Positions 24,216 through 35,740 of a DNA stretch of 64,000 bases are shown piece by piece. The notes beneath the pieces are model-generated. The model was not told the DNA's origin. It made no database searches and was given only the letters and a program-made list of their open reading frames with translations. How positions within the stretch are numbered: the stretch's first letter is position 1; each line of letters begins with the position of its first letter. The stretch is from Xenoacremonium recifei (lineage: Eukaryota; Ascomycota; Sordariomycetes; Hypocreales; Nectriaceae). Location: assembly GCA_012184525.1 (NCBI GenBank), contig WOFQ01000068.1:88799-152798 (forward strand), in the 5' to 3' direction. The position numbers and the translations under genes are program-made.

Positions 24216-26574
24216 TTATGGCCCTAAGAAACTTCCATACTCCTGATTAAGCCATTGCTCTAGAATGTCCAGTGGCTGTTGGATCTCTTCCGCGAATAGC
24301 AAGCCATAGTCAAATTCTTGCCCCTCTCCACTTGCCACCCCTATATCCAGATCCGTGGATGTTGCTTCGTCCGGGGTGTCCTCGTATTCCTTGAGTGTCG
24401 GAACGAACTTGGCTAGGTCCGGGAGTTCTTTATCGTACTTTAACAAGGCCCTAGCTGCAGGTCGTCGTTCCTTGTGTTTTATTAAAGCTTCCAGAGCCAA
24501 GACGCCTCGGCAAGCGACGTGATCGTGACTTAGTAGCTTCAAGCCGGAGACTGTTTCCAAGACCAGGCCCAGATCTTTCTGTCGGTCTCCGTCGTCATGT
24601 ATCACGTCTAAGTATAGAACAATTGCCGCCCCTACTGTGAAGGTGGAAATTGTCCAAAGATTGACTATATCTGTTAGCTTAACGCGGTTAAATTCGTGTA
24701 GTATCGTTGCAGCAGCCGAGGCACATGTACGGCGAGTAAATACGTAAGCAGGATCCTGGAAACTTCTCACGAGAAACGACCGATGGATCATGATAATCTA
24801 GTTCCGTTAGCTGCGGTCTCAAGGCATTGGCAATTAGCAATAGAGTACATCTACCTTATCTGCTGCGCTGACCGTCAATGATGTTCTTGCCCAGATTACC
24901 CATGCAGGCCAACTTGGGTTGTGAGGAACACCAGCTTTCAAATAGGGGGGGAGGTTCTTTGCCAGCTCCCTCATCTGAGCATCAGTCCGTTGAATCTGGG
25001 CATACTGGAACTCCACGGGAATAGGCGAGGTAGAATTGCGAGTTCCGTCAACTAGAGGCGGCATAAGAAGGGAAACTACCAACAAGTCAGTTTGAGGTCT
25101 AGTTGTGAGTTTAACGGTGACTTACTTTTCGCAAGTGCGTTACAATAAGATGTAACTGTCGGGTGCTCAACTGAGCGTTCTATCAGATCGTGATCATCGC
25201 AATTTAAGGGGAGAGGAGTGCTGAAGTGATTGGGGCTAATGCCTGGTACGATTTGATCGTTAGAGAAGTATGGAGCATAAGCGGTAGCATACGATCGCAG
25301 AGAAACATACTGTAACTTCCGGTTATCGAAGCCAGGAAGTAGTCTTGGATGACCAACTCCCACCACACTCTTCTGATAGTCTGCTCTTTCACTATTCCTT
25401 TCCAGGACGTTGTGATTCGCGTTGAATCCGCGTCCTTGGAGTATTCATGAAGACCCATACTCTGAGCTATGCGTAAACACGTATTGAGGAGAATAGTTTG
25501 TCTGTTGCTGTTCCCGAGGGGATATGCGACAAGAGTAGTCGTAATCACTGCTTGTATGGAGAAAACTGACAAGTATCAGTCAAAGTAATTAAGCAGCAAG
25601 ATATAGGTTAAACACTCACTGCTGTGATTTTCCAAAAAGTCCAAGTCATAGAGTACTTGTACCATCTTTTCATACCACACCTTCGCCTCAGAGCGGAGAT
25701 TATCTATTTAAGATGAGTGAACCTGCCTTCATGCAAGCGAGAGCAAGGGTGAGTTTATAACCTTTTCTATATAGTGACTGACATACGTCAGGCGGTAAAG
25801 TCCAAGCGGCACCCTGCTAAACATTTAATACGACGGCTTGGAGCCCTTCTCATTAACGACAACGGTCATTGTTACTTACACTGAGTATGGCAAAATATAA
25901 TGACATCCAAAGCGGGTGTTCAGCCTCCCCTGTGTTCCAAAAGCGTTCACATTGGTTTAGAAATTCAGTCGTATGCACTGCATTGTGATTCCAACACAGC
26001 TCATGCATGTGATGATTCACCAATTGTCGCCCCATTTGTTGGTTTGGAAGGGCGTCAACAGAAGAGAGATCGTGTTGCTGGTCTCGCCCTCTCGCAGAAC
26101 CATTACTGGATATCTTGAGCTGATTCCCTGCACATTCAGGTGATGAGATAGGCAGCGCCGTGGCCATTGTATCCGCATCTTGAGTTGAAGGAGACGATCT
26201 ATCCACGTTGACTGTGCCAGTTTCTAGCAGTTCGAGTCGTCGCTGAATGAGGTTGGAAATGGGCTCCTTCTCCATTTCGCTCTCTTGCAATTGCAAAACC
26301 CGAGGTAAGAGTTCCCTGAGGAACTTAATCTCGTTTTTACTCTTCGTAGATTGCGTGGTAAGGCGAGTGGGTTTGACCGTGCACGAATTCGCCAGCCCAT
26401 ATCGGATACATGACTTGCAAGGAACCTTCTTGTCACATCGAATTCTTCGTCTACGGCACTCTTCTGGATGTTAGTAACAGCCGCACCGTGATTAGCCAGA
26501 TACTCATAACACCAACCTTCGCAAGCCAGCACGACTCGTTGAGACACCCGATAACGCTCGTTTGAAACGGACAT
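24216..26574 (-). CDS. Zn2Cys6 transcription factor (paralogue of the one at 60.9-63.4 kb)
   Basis: Predicted fungal-specific regulator of about 650 residues. Eight exons (26574-26517, 26460-25880, 25816-25762, 25703-25620, 25565-25311, 25242-25126, 25075-24855, 24797-24216) join in phase. The zinc cluster is split by intron 1 after the first Cys: ACEECRRRRIRCD then KKVPCKSCIRYGLANSC. The fungal_trans middle region includes HELCWNHNAVHTTEFLNQC, EHPLWMSLYFAILS, IAQSMGLHE, RRVWWELVIQDYFLAS and NCDDHDLIE. The last exon has a hydrophobic helical region and an acidic tail. The segments and most intron positions match the gene at 60,915-63,405; both have an 84 bp exon 4. It lies tail to tail with the bZIP gene, and its promoter faces the amidase side. 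Confidence 0.87.
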
Positions 26575-27709
26575 GGTAAAGCCAAGAGCGTGCCCATCAG
26601 TTTATGAGTGCCCTATATTGCGGCAACTGAGTAGCCTGGTAAGTTACGGCATAATCTTGTCTCAGGAAAGACAGATTCCTCGTTATTAACAAGGACTCGT
26701 TCTCGCAGTGAACCTGAAGTCCTTGGAGATAAGTCATAATATCACGTGAGGTTTGGGTCCTCCACTTAATTGCTAGTCCTTATTAAACTCCGTTCCTGTG
26801 CGGTGCTAAATCCTCGGATGATGTCCATATAAGAATGAATGCCGAAGTTTACAATCACACAATCTAGAAGTGAGAAACTCAGTACGGGTAACAAGAAATT
26901 CGAGTGAAAAAGCTGTCAGACCCTGAAAAGATACACACTCTCCAGGTGGGAAATTCTCAAGACAAAATCATGGTAAAATACTGATAACGGAAAAAATTAT
27001 TTTGAACCGGCCTCTCGTCCTCAATCTCATCACGTCGCTACCCTATACTATTTGACAACGATATTGATCAAAGTCTACAGAGGCAGTAGTCACTGCGAGG
27101 AAGTCGTGAAAGCAGATCTGGTCACAAAAATGACGAATAAGTTCGCGCAAGGTTTAGGATAACCTCAGAAGCTTACAGGCAGGAGTACGTAACCCGTACG
27201 AGCTCAATCTCCTGCGTCAAGATCTGGGGATTCTCCTAGTGGCCGGTGCATTGGTTTGAGGGGCAACAAAAGAGGCTAAGGCAAGACAAGATTGTAGAAC
27301 AAGGCACTAGACACGATAAGAGACGCACGGGTTTGAACTCCTGCGGGTGGAGAAGCCGAATTCCGGTTCTAGACCGTCCAGCTGGCGAACCGAATCCCAA
27401 TCAATCGGGACTAGTTGCATTTTGCATCGGAAGTACGGAGTACGAGTGTGGTGGGATTCGTGTGCTGAGCAAAACTTGCAAACGAATGTTGATCGAAATA
27501 AGAACCAAGATAATAATCACATGCGATGCCCTGGCCTTGACTTCATGTTCTTCATGTTCAATCCGGAAGATCCGCTATAGGTCGCCATTGTATAAATATT
27601 GTAGCTGGCGTAATTCACACTCTAGGAGGTTGGATCATGCATGCATTAGTGATCCGATGATTTATAGGTTAAGTCAAACTTTTATTATTATTTTTCTGGA
27701 CATTTGAAT
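26575..27709. other. AT-rich intergenic region with one copy of a direct repeat
   Basis: No gene supported. The left part is the promoter of the Zn2Cys6 factor. The segment includes repeat copy A (27315-27344) and a TACGGAGTA-like motif near 27433-27443. A 153-codon open frame at 27246-27707 has biased, non-conserved composition and is not called. Confidence 0.5.
27315..27344 (+). repeat. Imperfect direct repeat, copy A
   Basis: This 30 bp stretch, starting GATAAGAGAC and ending TTTGAACTCCTGC, recurs at 29524-29555 with one substitution and a 2 bp indel. The core resembles a Pol III B box (GTTCGAA). The copies flank the amidase gene. Confidence 0.6.
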
Positions 27710-29257
27710 CTAGAATAAGTCGTGGTGCCACCCACCCTCGTTCTCAAATATGTTGCCAATCGTCTGCGCGACGCGCAAGAGACTTCTGTCCGAGTATCTA
27801 GGCCCAAGTAGACTCAGCCCGAGAGGTAATCCGGTTGTGCCAGAAAATCCCGGCACATTTACCACGGGAACATGGAGCATTGTCCAGGTCAGACAGAAGG
27901 ACTATGTACCAGTTATTAAGGTTAACCAATAAAGAGGAGAGGAAGATACGTACACCGTCACCGGTTTTAAAGCCTTCAGGAGCCTCATCTGGTGCCGTTG
28001 GCGTGATGACCACATCATATGCCCCTGCAATCTTGTCGAACAGAGGTCTTAATCGAGCACAACTGTCGTAGGCTTCGAGAAGGTCGTGGTTAGTCACTGC
28101 CCTTTCTTCAATGTAGTCGACAAGGCCTGGGTGCAACTTGTCTTTGCCGGTGAGATACTCTGAAACATAACCTGTTAGAGACTCTCAATCTGAAGTGAAT
28201 ACAAAGCCTTGCTTACGTCCAAGGAAGGAGCTTCGCCCTTCGCCCCAACACACTGCTTTATGCCAATCTGCCATTTTCGCAAATTCACCGGGGAGCACAA
28301 CAGCTTCGATTATAGCTCCGTGGTCAGAAAGTAGCATTTGGGCCTTCACCCAGGCGGCTTTGAGAGCAGGTGTTTCCTTCGTTGACCAAACAGGGGTTTG
28401 ACAAAAGCCAATCTTGGCACCCTGTAAGGAGAAAGGCATCTTTGGGGTCGATTCGTCATCTGTAAGCTTGAAGACGTCGGCCACGGCTTCAAAATCTTGA
28501 ATAGATCGCGAGAACATGCCAAATGTATCAAAGGTAGCCGAGGACATGGCTAGTCCTTCGCGGGAGATTGAGCCCCATGTCGGCTGGGCATAATTAGCAA
28601 AGAGGGGGTAGATTGAGACAGGATCGTGATAGCATGAACACACCTTGTAAGAATAACAACCATTGTAGGAACCAGGTCTAATCACACTGCCCATTGTCTG
28701 GGTACCAAGCGCGATTGGCACTTGGTAGTCTCCGACGGCTGCACCAGATCCAGATGACGAGCCACCAGGGGTATGAGTAAAGTTATGAGGATTTCGAGTT
28801 GGCGGGCCATCCATGGATGCCGCAAACTCGGTTGTATGTGTCTTTCCAATTAGCAATGCTCCTGATTCTCGAAGTGTAATGATTGGGCCAGCATCGACAT
28901 TTTGAATAGGTTTGTCTTGGAAGATGGGAGAATTGTACGCCGTGGGCATATCTGTTTCGACTGTTACTGTATGCGGATACCAAAAAAAGAGCTCAGAGTC
29001 TAACCTTTAGTGAGAATAACATCTTTGACTCCAATCGCAAATCCATGTAATGGGCCTCGCCTTTCAAGTGGTATCTGATCCAGCTTTCTTGCTTGTGACA
29101 AGACATAGTCAGAATCAATGAATGCCCAAGCCTTGACCATGGGATCGCGCGTCTTGATGCGATTCAGTAACGAATTGGCATATTCCTCTACTGTCAATTC
29201 TCCTTTTCGTATCTTTACCTGCACCTCAGTTGCAGTGAGTTTCCAGGACTCCGCCAT
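27710..29257 (-). CDS. Amidase (amidase signature family)
   Basis: Hydrolase of carboxamides or a related C-N bond, with the Ser-cisSer-Lys triad of the amidase signature family. Five exons (29257-29005, 28951-28644, 28583-28217, 28159-27954, 27901-27710) give about 441 residues. The Lys lies in GFAIGVKDV, the cis-Ser in the Gly/Ser-rich TPGGSSSGSGAAVG, and the nucleophile in TQTMGSVIRPGSYNG, the usual GS-x-(I)R context. The C-terminal part has WTMLHVPVVNVPGFSG and GLSLLGPRYSD. ATG 29257 has the best context (AAGATGG); 29266 and 29287 are alternatives. No signal peptide, so probably cytosolic. The substrate is unknown. It shares a 480 bp divergent promoter with the MFS gene at 29,737, which may bring in the substrate. 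Confidence 0.88.
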
Positions 29258-29736
29258 CTTGTACATGCACGCTGATGCTTTGATCAAAGATCATTCGAAG
29301 CAGTCTTTCCTGATGCCCAAAATACCGGATGATAGAGATCGCCTTTCTCAAGATGTAAATTGAATGATAAGGAGAACGTTGCCGATAATCGATAAACAAT
29401 AAGATTGACTACTTTACTCAGGACTCGTGGTATTTAAGCGACAACAACTAGTCAACAATGGTCTATGTTTTGGCGGAGCTCGATCTCGTTGATAAGCCAC
29501 TTCCAGGTTTGGACTACAAATATGATAAGAGACACGCACGGGTTCGAACTCCTGCTTCTGATAAGATTTGTCGACTAGTAAAGTGACCATGTACTTGGCG
29601 CAAAATAATGCGAAAATGATAAACTCGGCAATGGATCATGGACTATGGCCTCCGAGAGAGTTGGGTATATATCTCCCCGTCTGGGAGCCGTCAATTTCTG
29701 ATCTGCAAGCAAATGCGATCAATCAATTCATTCAAC
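29258..29736. promoter_or_regulatory. Divergent promoter of amidase and sugar-type MFS transporter
   Basis: A 479 bp intergenic region holding repeat copy B (29524-29555). The open frame continuing upstream of the transporter ATG to 29638 looks like leader. No recognised operator. Confidence 0.45.
29524..29555 (+). repeat. Imperfect direct repeat, copy B
   Basis: A 32 bp partner of the copy at 27315-27344, with core GGTTCGAACTCC. It lies in the amidase/MFS promoter. Confidence 0.6.
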
Positions 29737-31490
29737 ATGGCAACCCCAAACTCTGCCCGGAAGCACATGTCTCGCTTCGTGCCGAAGTCGCAAAATGCTC
29801 TGCTTACGTCTATCATTGGCGTGTCAATCGTTGACTCGGTCCTCCTGGGTTATGACAGCTCCCTGATGGGGAGTCTCAACGTCATGGCTACATACTCCGA
29901 ATACTTCCACCTTGACACGGCCACGATATCCTTGAATACTGCCAGCTCTTTTGTGGGAGGAGCTTGCGCGTGTTTTGTCTCTGGTTGGTTCGCTGATGTC
30001 TTCGGTCGACGGAAAGGCATGTACCTCGCGTGCGCCATTACGCTTATAGGGGCAATCATCCAGGCCGCAGCTCAGACCGTAGGGATGTTTATTGCTTCGC
30101 GTTTTATTATTGGTAAGTTCTACATACTATCATTGGGACTTTCGTAGCTGACTCTTTTTGAAGGGTTTGGCTTGGGGTTCGCTCAGACATCTTGTGTTCC
30201 CTATGTGGCAGAGACCAGCCCATTGAAGTACAGGGCATTTGCCCTTGGTATGTTCTTTTCCTGTTGGAACGTTGGAACCTTGATCTCCTCTGGAGTCTGT
30301 TATGGGGTAAGTCTCCCTTTCGATGGCATGTTCTTCTACTTATACGTTCATAGACAGAGTCTTGGGCATCAAACTGGGCATGGAGACTTCCAAGTTTGAT
30401 TCAGGCAGTGCCATCACTTCTCGCTGCCTGTATAGTGGCAATTCTTCCGGAATCACCGCGTTGGCTGATTGGCCAAGATCGCCACGACGAAGCTCTTGAG
30501 GTCCTTGCTGCTATCAACGCACATGGGGATAAGGATGATCCAGGCGTTGTCGTACAGTATCGCGAGATCTCTGACACTATTGCGTGGGAAAAGTCACAGC
30601 AACTCTCGTTTTTCAAGTCATTCTCCGGCAAGGCAAACCGGAAGCGACTCACCTTGGTATCCACATTCTCCATCATTTCCATGCTTCCTGGGACAAACAT
30701 TATCACTTTCTACTTTGGAGATATGCTGGTAAGTCACAGACGTTCAGAATCTGGACCTGCCGCTGACTATTGGTCCAGTCGCAAGCTGGAATTACAAGCG
30801 CAACCACTCAGCTACAAATTAACATCATTTTGAACTCCTGGACGATGATATTTTCCATCGCTGGATCGTGGTTCTCTGATAAACTTGGCCGAAGAACTCT
30901 GTGCTCTTTGAGTCTTGCTGCCCAGATCGTGACATTCCACGCTCTTGCAGGTCTAACGGCCATCTACGGAGAGTCCACCAACAAAGGGGGAATTTACGGG
31001 ACCATCGCGATGATATTCCTATATAACGCAGCTTATGGATATGGGATCATCCCGCTGACGGTCTTGTACCCTCCAGAGCTTCTTCCATTCTCAATCAGAG
31101 GTCAGCCAATTGTTGAAACACTCAAAGCAGAACATAGACAGCTAATATTGAACTTCAGCTACTGGAATGGGCCTGTACACATTCTGCGCGAAATTTTGTG
31201 GGCTTTTCGTCACAATGGCTATGCCATATGCTCTTGATGCTATCGGATGGAAGACATACATCATCAACGCAAGTGTTGACTTCCTGATGCTGGCTGGTGT
31301 GATACTATTCTGGGTCGACACTAGAGGACTTACTCTGGAGGAGATAGACCTGAAGTTTGACGGTGTCAAGCATTCAAGTGTGCCGGATCTGCAGGACGTC
31401 ATCGGTCAAGAACTTGAAACCGGGCTGGATTTAGGGGAGAAGGTGGACGGTAAAACCGGGGAGAAGGATATAACGAAATACACCGACTGA
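29737..31490 (+). CDS. MFS sugar transporter (lactose-permease-like subfamily)
   Basis: Predicted 12-segment sugar or small-polyol importer of the plasma membrane. Five exons (29737-30112, 30164-30306, 30354-30728, 30779-31100, 31159-31490) give 515 residues. Visible motifs are LLGYDSSLMGSLNV at TM1, ADVFGRRKGM (motif A), ETSPLKYRA, PESPRWLIGQDRHDEAL, DKLGRRTL, YPPELLPFSIRATG and DTRGLTLEEIDLKFDG at the end. The ATG at 29737 begins a short hydrophilic N-terminus (MATPNSARKH). The region after PESPRW closely resembles the MFS protein at 55.9-57.7 kb (QDR-EA and DP-V-YREI-DTI patterns), so the two are paralogues. It sits head to head with the amidase and 410 bp before the cytosolic sulfatase on the same strand. 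Confidence 0.9.
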
Positions 31491-31903
31491 AACTTTGCAT
31501 TGATGCCACCTTTCAGTTTGCAACACGCAAATCCACCTGAAGACGAACAAAGCTAGGCCAAGAGCAACCATATAGTAAAATAAGATGAAGTTCAATTAAT
31601 TGTTGCTTTCGCCTTGCTGTGCATTTGCAGACTTCAGCTTTAGCCGAACCTCGCTTCTCGCCTCTCGCCTAATTCCCAACCTCGCTACTCGCCTATACCG
31701 GGCTTATCAGAGTGACTATGATCCCACTTGCCATGCTACAATTATTATTATATAAAATCATTAAGGGAGCGACTACAAGTATATAAATCAGTATTGGGCA
31801 GCGCTGGGATACTGGGCTGACAGTAAACATCCTCACACAATTTCGTCAGTGGTACCACTCCGACAATCTCAATTCCAACTCGATTCATCCTCAAGTGTCA
31901 ATC
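31491..31903. promoter_or_regulatory. Intergenic region upstream of the second arylsulfatase
   Basis: AT-rich, with a small repeat: the 15-mer CCTCGCTTCTCGCCT at 31649-31663 recurs with one change at 31680-31694. No exact CYS3-type site is seen here. Confidence 0.45.
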
Positions 31904-33853
31904 ATGAGTGATAGCAGTGCTAAAAGACCAAACTTCTTGGTTATTGTTGCTGACGATCTTGGATTTTCTGATCTGGGATGCTTCGGAGGGGAGATTCGAA
32001 CTCCTAATATCGACAAGATTGCTAAAAATGGTCTCCGATTTACCGACTTTCATGCTGCCGCTGCGTGTAGTCCCAGCCGTGCAATGGTAAAGTTGAAGCC
32101 CAACTCTGAAATTACGATGAAGTGCTCATAAGGCTGGAGTAGATCATGACAGGAACTGACCATCACATTGCTGGCCTCGGAAATCTGATTGAATGGACCA
32201 ACATTTCAGCGCAAAACACTCCCAAAGGCGTAAAACAGAACACGGCAGTACAGCGAGGAATGCCCGGTTACGAAGGCTATCTCAATGAACGTGTAGCCGC
32301 GTTGCCGGAGATTCTTCATGATGCTGGATATCTGACTTTGATGAGCGGCAAGTGGCACTTGGGACTGACACACGAGCGATCGCCAAAAGCCCGTGGCTTT
32401 GAGCGTTCCTTGGCTCACCTACCGGCTTGTTCCAACCACTATGCGTACGAGCCTCAGTTGAAGGATCAGGACCAGATCCCGTCCTTCATGGAGCAAAGCT
32501 TCATTGCGCTACATATCGAAGACGACCATTATGTCAAGAAGCTCCCTGAAGGGTGGTATTCGTCTAATGGGTATGGAGATCGGATGCGGGAGTATCTTCA
32601 AGATTGGCATGAGAAGAAGGACGAGCGTCCCTTCTTCGGCTATCTCCCATTCACTGCACCTCATTGGCCTCTGCAAGCGCCGCAGGAGTACATCAAGAAT
32701 TACCGTGGAGTATACGACGAGGGTCCGGATGTCTTGCGTTTGAAGAGACTGCAACGCCTCAAAGATTTAGGCATGATTCCTGAGGATGTTAAGCCTCATC
32801 CTGTCATTGCCGACGAAGTTCAAGAGTGGAATGATATGACCACAGAGCAAAAGGCAAAGTCATGTCGCGCGATGGAGTGTTTTGCAGGAATGGTGGAGTG
32901 TATTGACGTAAATGTGGGCAAAGTTATAGACTATCTTGAGGAGATAGGAGAGTTGGATAACACGTTTGTATGCTTCCTCTCTGACAACGGGGCTGAAGGA
33001 GCCGCATATGAAGCATACCCTATCGTGCAGGGGGCCATGGTACAGCACCTGCAGAAGTATTATAACAACTCACTCGACAACCTTGGGAATTACGATTCCT
33101 TTATCTGGTAAGTTGACGAATGCTGTGTTGTTGTTGAGCCAGTTAGTTGAGGATATTGGCTAACGGATCTGTAGGTACGGGCCTCGTTGGGCTCAAGCTG
33201 CGACTGCGCCAAGCAGGCTTTACAAGGCATTCACAACTGAAGGTGGTGTTCGTGTCCCATTCCTAGCCAAATTTCCGAGCAGCTGTGCTTCGGCTAGTGC
33301 TCGAGGCATTACAGACAAGTTTTCCACGGTCATGGATCTCACTCCCACTATTCTCGATATGGCCGGGGTCTCTCATCCAGCGCCAACGTTTAAGGGGCGT
33401 GAGGTAGTGAAAATGAGAGGGAAAAGCATGATGCCGTTCATCCGAGGCACGGCTGATAGTATCCATCCCGCTGACTTTATCAACGGTTGGGAGACCTGTG
33501 GCCGTGCAGCCGTACGGAGAGGTGATTGGAAGATTGTTTTCATCCCCAAACCTAAGGGGCCCGAGAAATGGCAACTATATAACCTTGCAGTAGACCCAGG
33601 GGAGACTGAGGACTTATCAGAGAAGCACCCTGAGACTATGAAGGAGCTTCTTAAGCTCTGGGATGAATATGTGCTGGAGTGTGGTGTTGTGCCTATGAGC
33701 CCGGAGCTCGGCCGCTACTTGGCTGAGACGGAAGAACAAATGCCGGAGAACGTGTGGATGGAGTATGATTATTGGAAGTCAGGTGCTCGTGATGAGCCGG
33801 AGAAGTTTATGCGTCGCCCGCCTCGCTTTGAGCGGATTGTCCGCGCCATCTAG
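31904..33853 (+). CDS. Cytosolic arylsulfatase, bacterial AtsA-like
   Basis: Sulfatase of 608 residues in three exons (31904-32086, 32143-33107, 33175-33853). There is no signal peptide, and the protein begins almost at once with PNFLVIVADDLGFSDLGCFGGEI, the metal-binding start of the type exemplified by Pseudomonas aeruginosa AtsA. The formylglycine motif is AACSPSRAM with Cys55, followed after the first intron by MTGTDHHIAGLG, another AtsA hallmark. Further conserved parts are SGKWHLG, FFGYLPFTAPHWPLQAP, CFLSDNGAEG, YKAFTTEGGVRVPF and the C-terminal WQLYNLAVDPGETEDLS. It would cleave sulfate esters taken up into the cell. It is unrelated in detail to the secreted sulfatase at 20.6-22.6 kb. 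Such genes in fungi may derive from bacteria by transfer; that is inference. Confidence 0.92.
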
Positions 33854-33952
33854 GGTTGCTTTAAAACAGACGTACGTAACGAGAGATGGTTTTCTCACTG
33901 AGGAGCGCAATGGTGTTCTCCTGGTCTGACACAACGAGACGAAAGGGCGATA

Positions 33953-35083
33953 CTACTGATGGGTGCCATTTAATCTTTCTTCATGGTGCAAATGGTCCTC
34001 AAAATGCCCAATTCTCGGGTTACCGTTCTTCACAAGGAACTGGGGCGTCCATACCATACGGTTGAAATATTTGACGTATTTGCTACTCCTCTCACTTGGA
34101 TCGTCCGTCTTCTTGCAGTGCAATACACATGACGGCCTTATTTCTTCCACTGTGTCTCTGTTTTGATTTTCAAGGTTGGTCTTCTCAGACATCAAACGGA
34201 ACACATCTGCCACGCCGGCAAATAGTTCCGGGCGCCAACCTCCATACTTTACAAAGGTTGCCTCAACCTCTTCCATCTCCTTGATCCATCTGTAGCCCTT
34301 TCGCTGGGCTCCATACATGCTGCTCTCAATGATACTCTTTGTTCCTGGGAAATATTCCTCCATGTGCTCTCGCAGCGGCTCCAGGACGCCCATACAGTAA
34401 GCAGTTGTGTACGCTTGCATGGTGATGGCTGCTTGACCCTTATAAATGGCGCCGAAACACATCTTGAGGCAGCTCGCATTACCAATCGCGTCTCCGACCT
34501 GTCGTATGTTGAGAAGCGATAATAGTTGTTCAGACCATGGGTCGTCCGGATTCGACAACGTCGGGCCTGACACCGGTATCGACGGGCGGAACCATCTCTT
34601 GTCTGGTAACTCTTTGGGAGGAAAGCCAATAATAGCGCCATCAATGAATTTGATACCGACAGGAGAGAGAATGGCTTGTATCTGTCGGCACAGATCTGGA
34701 GAGATGGCGTTCAAGTCGACGTACTGCATGGGAAACTTGGAATGTTCAGATGCATTGTATATCTCGGCCACTGTGTTCGCTAGGGCCAATGCCTCTGCCG
34801 GTGGAACAATGGAGAGAAAGATGGATGCCTCAGCCAGCATCCTATCTAAAGGAAGTACCTTTACATTGAGCGACTTGGCCCGTTGCAGTGTCTTCGCACT
34901 CCGTCCGTCAAGGTTCGTAACCAAAGGATAGCAGTATCGCTTCAACAAAGATGCTATTCCCATGCCCATTTCACCAAAAGACATGATAGCTATTGTCGGT
35001 TTCTCATGGATATCACTGCCGGGATCAACAGGGGGCAGTGGGCTCGTACCTACCCCGGGCTCAAATGTCTTGTCCTGAACCAT
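33953..35083 (-). CDS. NAD(P)-binding 6-phosphogluconate-dehydrogenase-like protein with DUF1932 domain
   Basis: Predicted oxidoreductase of 376 residues, single exon. The N-terminus after a Pro-rich lead is a Rossmann fold with a variant dinucleotide motif (IAIMSFGEMGMGIASLL). The middle has LDGRS and YVDLNAISP, as in beta-hydroxyacid dehydrogenases. The second half (GNASCLKMCFGAIYKGQAAITMQA) is the helical DUF1932 domain with the conserved Lys region. The last 60 residues (from about HCKKTDD) look unlike relatives, so an unseen 3' intron or a divergent end is possible. The substrate is probably a hydroxy acid, unproven. It is convergent with the cytosolic sulfatase (100 bp between stops), so it may act on the desulfated product. 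Confidence 0.8.
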   Translation of the reverse strand: MVQDKTFEPGVGTSPLPPVDPGSDIHEKPTIAIMSFGEMGMGIASLLKRYCYPLVTNLDGRSAKTLQRAKSLNVKVLPLDRMLAEASIFLSIVPPAEALALANTVAEIYNASEHSKFPMQYVDLNAISPDLCRQIQAILSPVGIKFIDGAIIGFPPKELPDKRWFRPSIPVSGPTLSNPDDPWSEQLLSLLNIRQVGDAIGNASCLKMCFGAIYKGQAAITMQAYTTAYCMGVLEPLREHMEEYFPGTKSIIESSMYGAQRKGYRWIKEMEEVEATFVKYGGWRPELFAGVADVFRLMSEKTNLENQNRDTVEEIRPSCVLHCKKTDDPSERSSKYVKYFNRMVWTPQFLVKNGNPRIGHFEDHLHHEERLNGTHQ

Positions 35084-35740
35084 GGGGAGATGATTTCTCG
35101 GAGAACGGAGAAATTGTGTGCGTTTGATGTAAGATAATCTGGAGTATCGGATATGAAGATAAATTAGTTTCGAATGTTGTTCTTTTCGTACTCAAGCGCA
35201 TAAGTGACGGATTGTGTTAAGATACAAGGCACACGGGAAGAAAATCGCTTGAAACGGAGTTGCTTTGCCGTGCGCCTTGTGGCGGGAGGTCTGCCCGTGG
35301 GAAGGGGATTGCCCGACCAGATAGGTAGCTTCGCCATTCCCAGTAACGGAAGAAACCGTATCAGACTAGCCCCGTCTTTTGATGCACGTCCAGCCGAAGA
35401 ACCCTGCGAACCGAAGCCGAAGGGATGACCAGCTGCAGCTGAGTTGGCGATTCCAACGCCGGAATCCGAACCCGAGTTGACTCGGATCGTGCCTCCGAAC
35501 ATCTCCCAGCCCAACCTTGAGGCATCACAGTGAGTAGAGCCGCCGACAGACTTTGCGAAACAGGGGACGGCACCCAGTTTCGACCAACATGATGGCGAGA
35601 CCGGTAGAGTTGTGCGCATACATGACCTCGCGTCTGGGGTTGGTTAGAGCTGAGTATCAATGTAAAGTAGACGTCCTGAAGGTACTAAGCTGCGGTTTCG
35701 CATGCTATCAGCCTTCCTCATTGACGACCTGTAGTTGAGG
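35084..35740. other. Intergenic region
   Basis: 5' flank of the DUF1932 gene. Several overlapping open frames but no conserved protein. Confidence 0.5.

Noticed and set aside
27255..27269. GGTTTGAGGGGCAA shared with a sequence near 45940
   Set aside because: A 14 bp match with no similarity around it; could be chance in 64 kb and gives no structure.
27246..27707. 153-codon open frame on the plus strand
   Set aside because: No conserved segment, biased composition, overlaps a repeat copy and the end of the amidase promoter side; probably chance.
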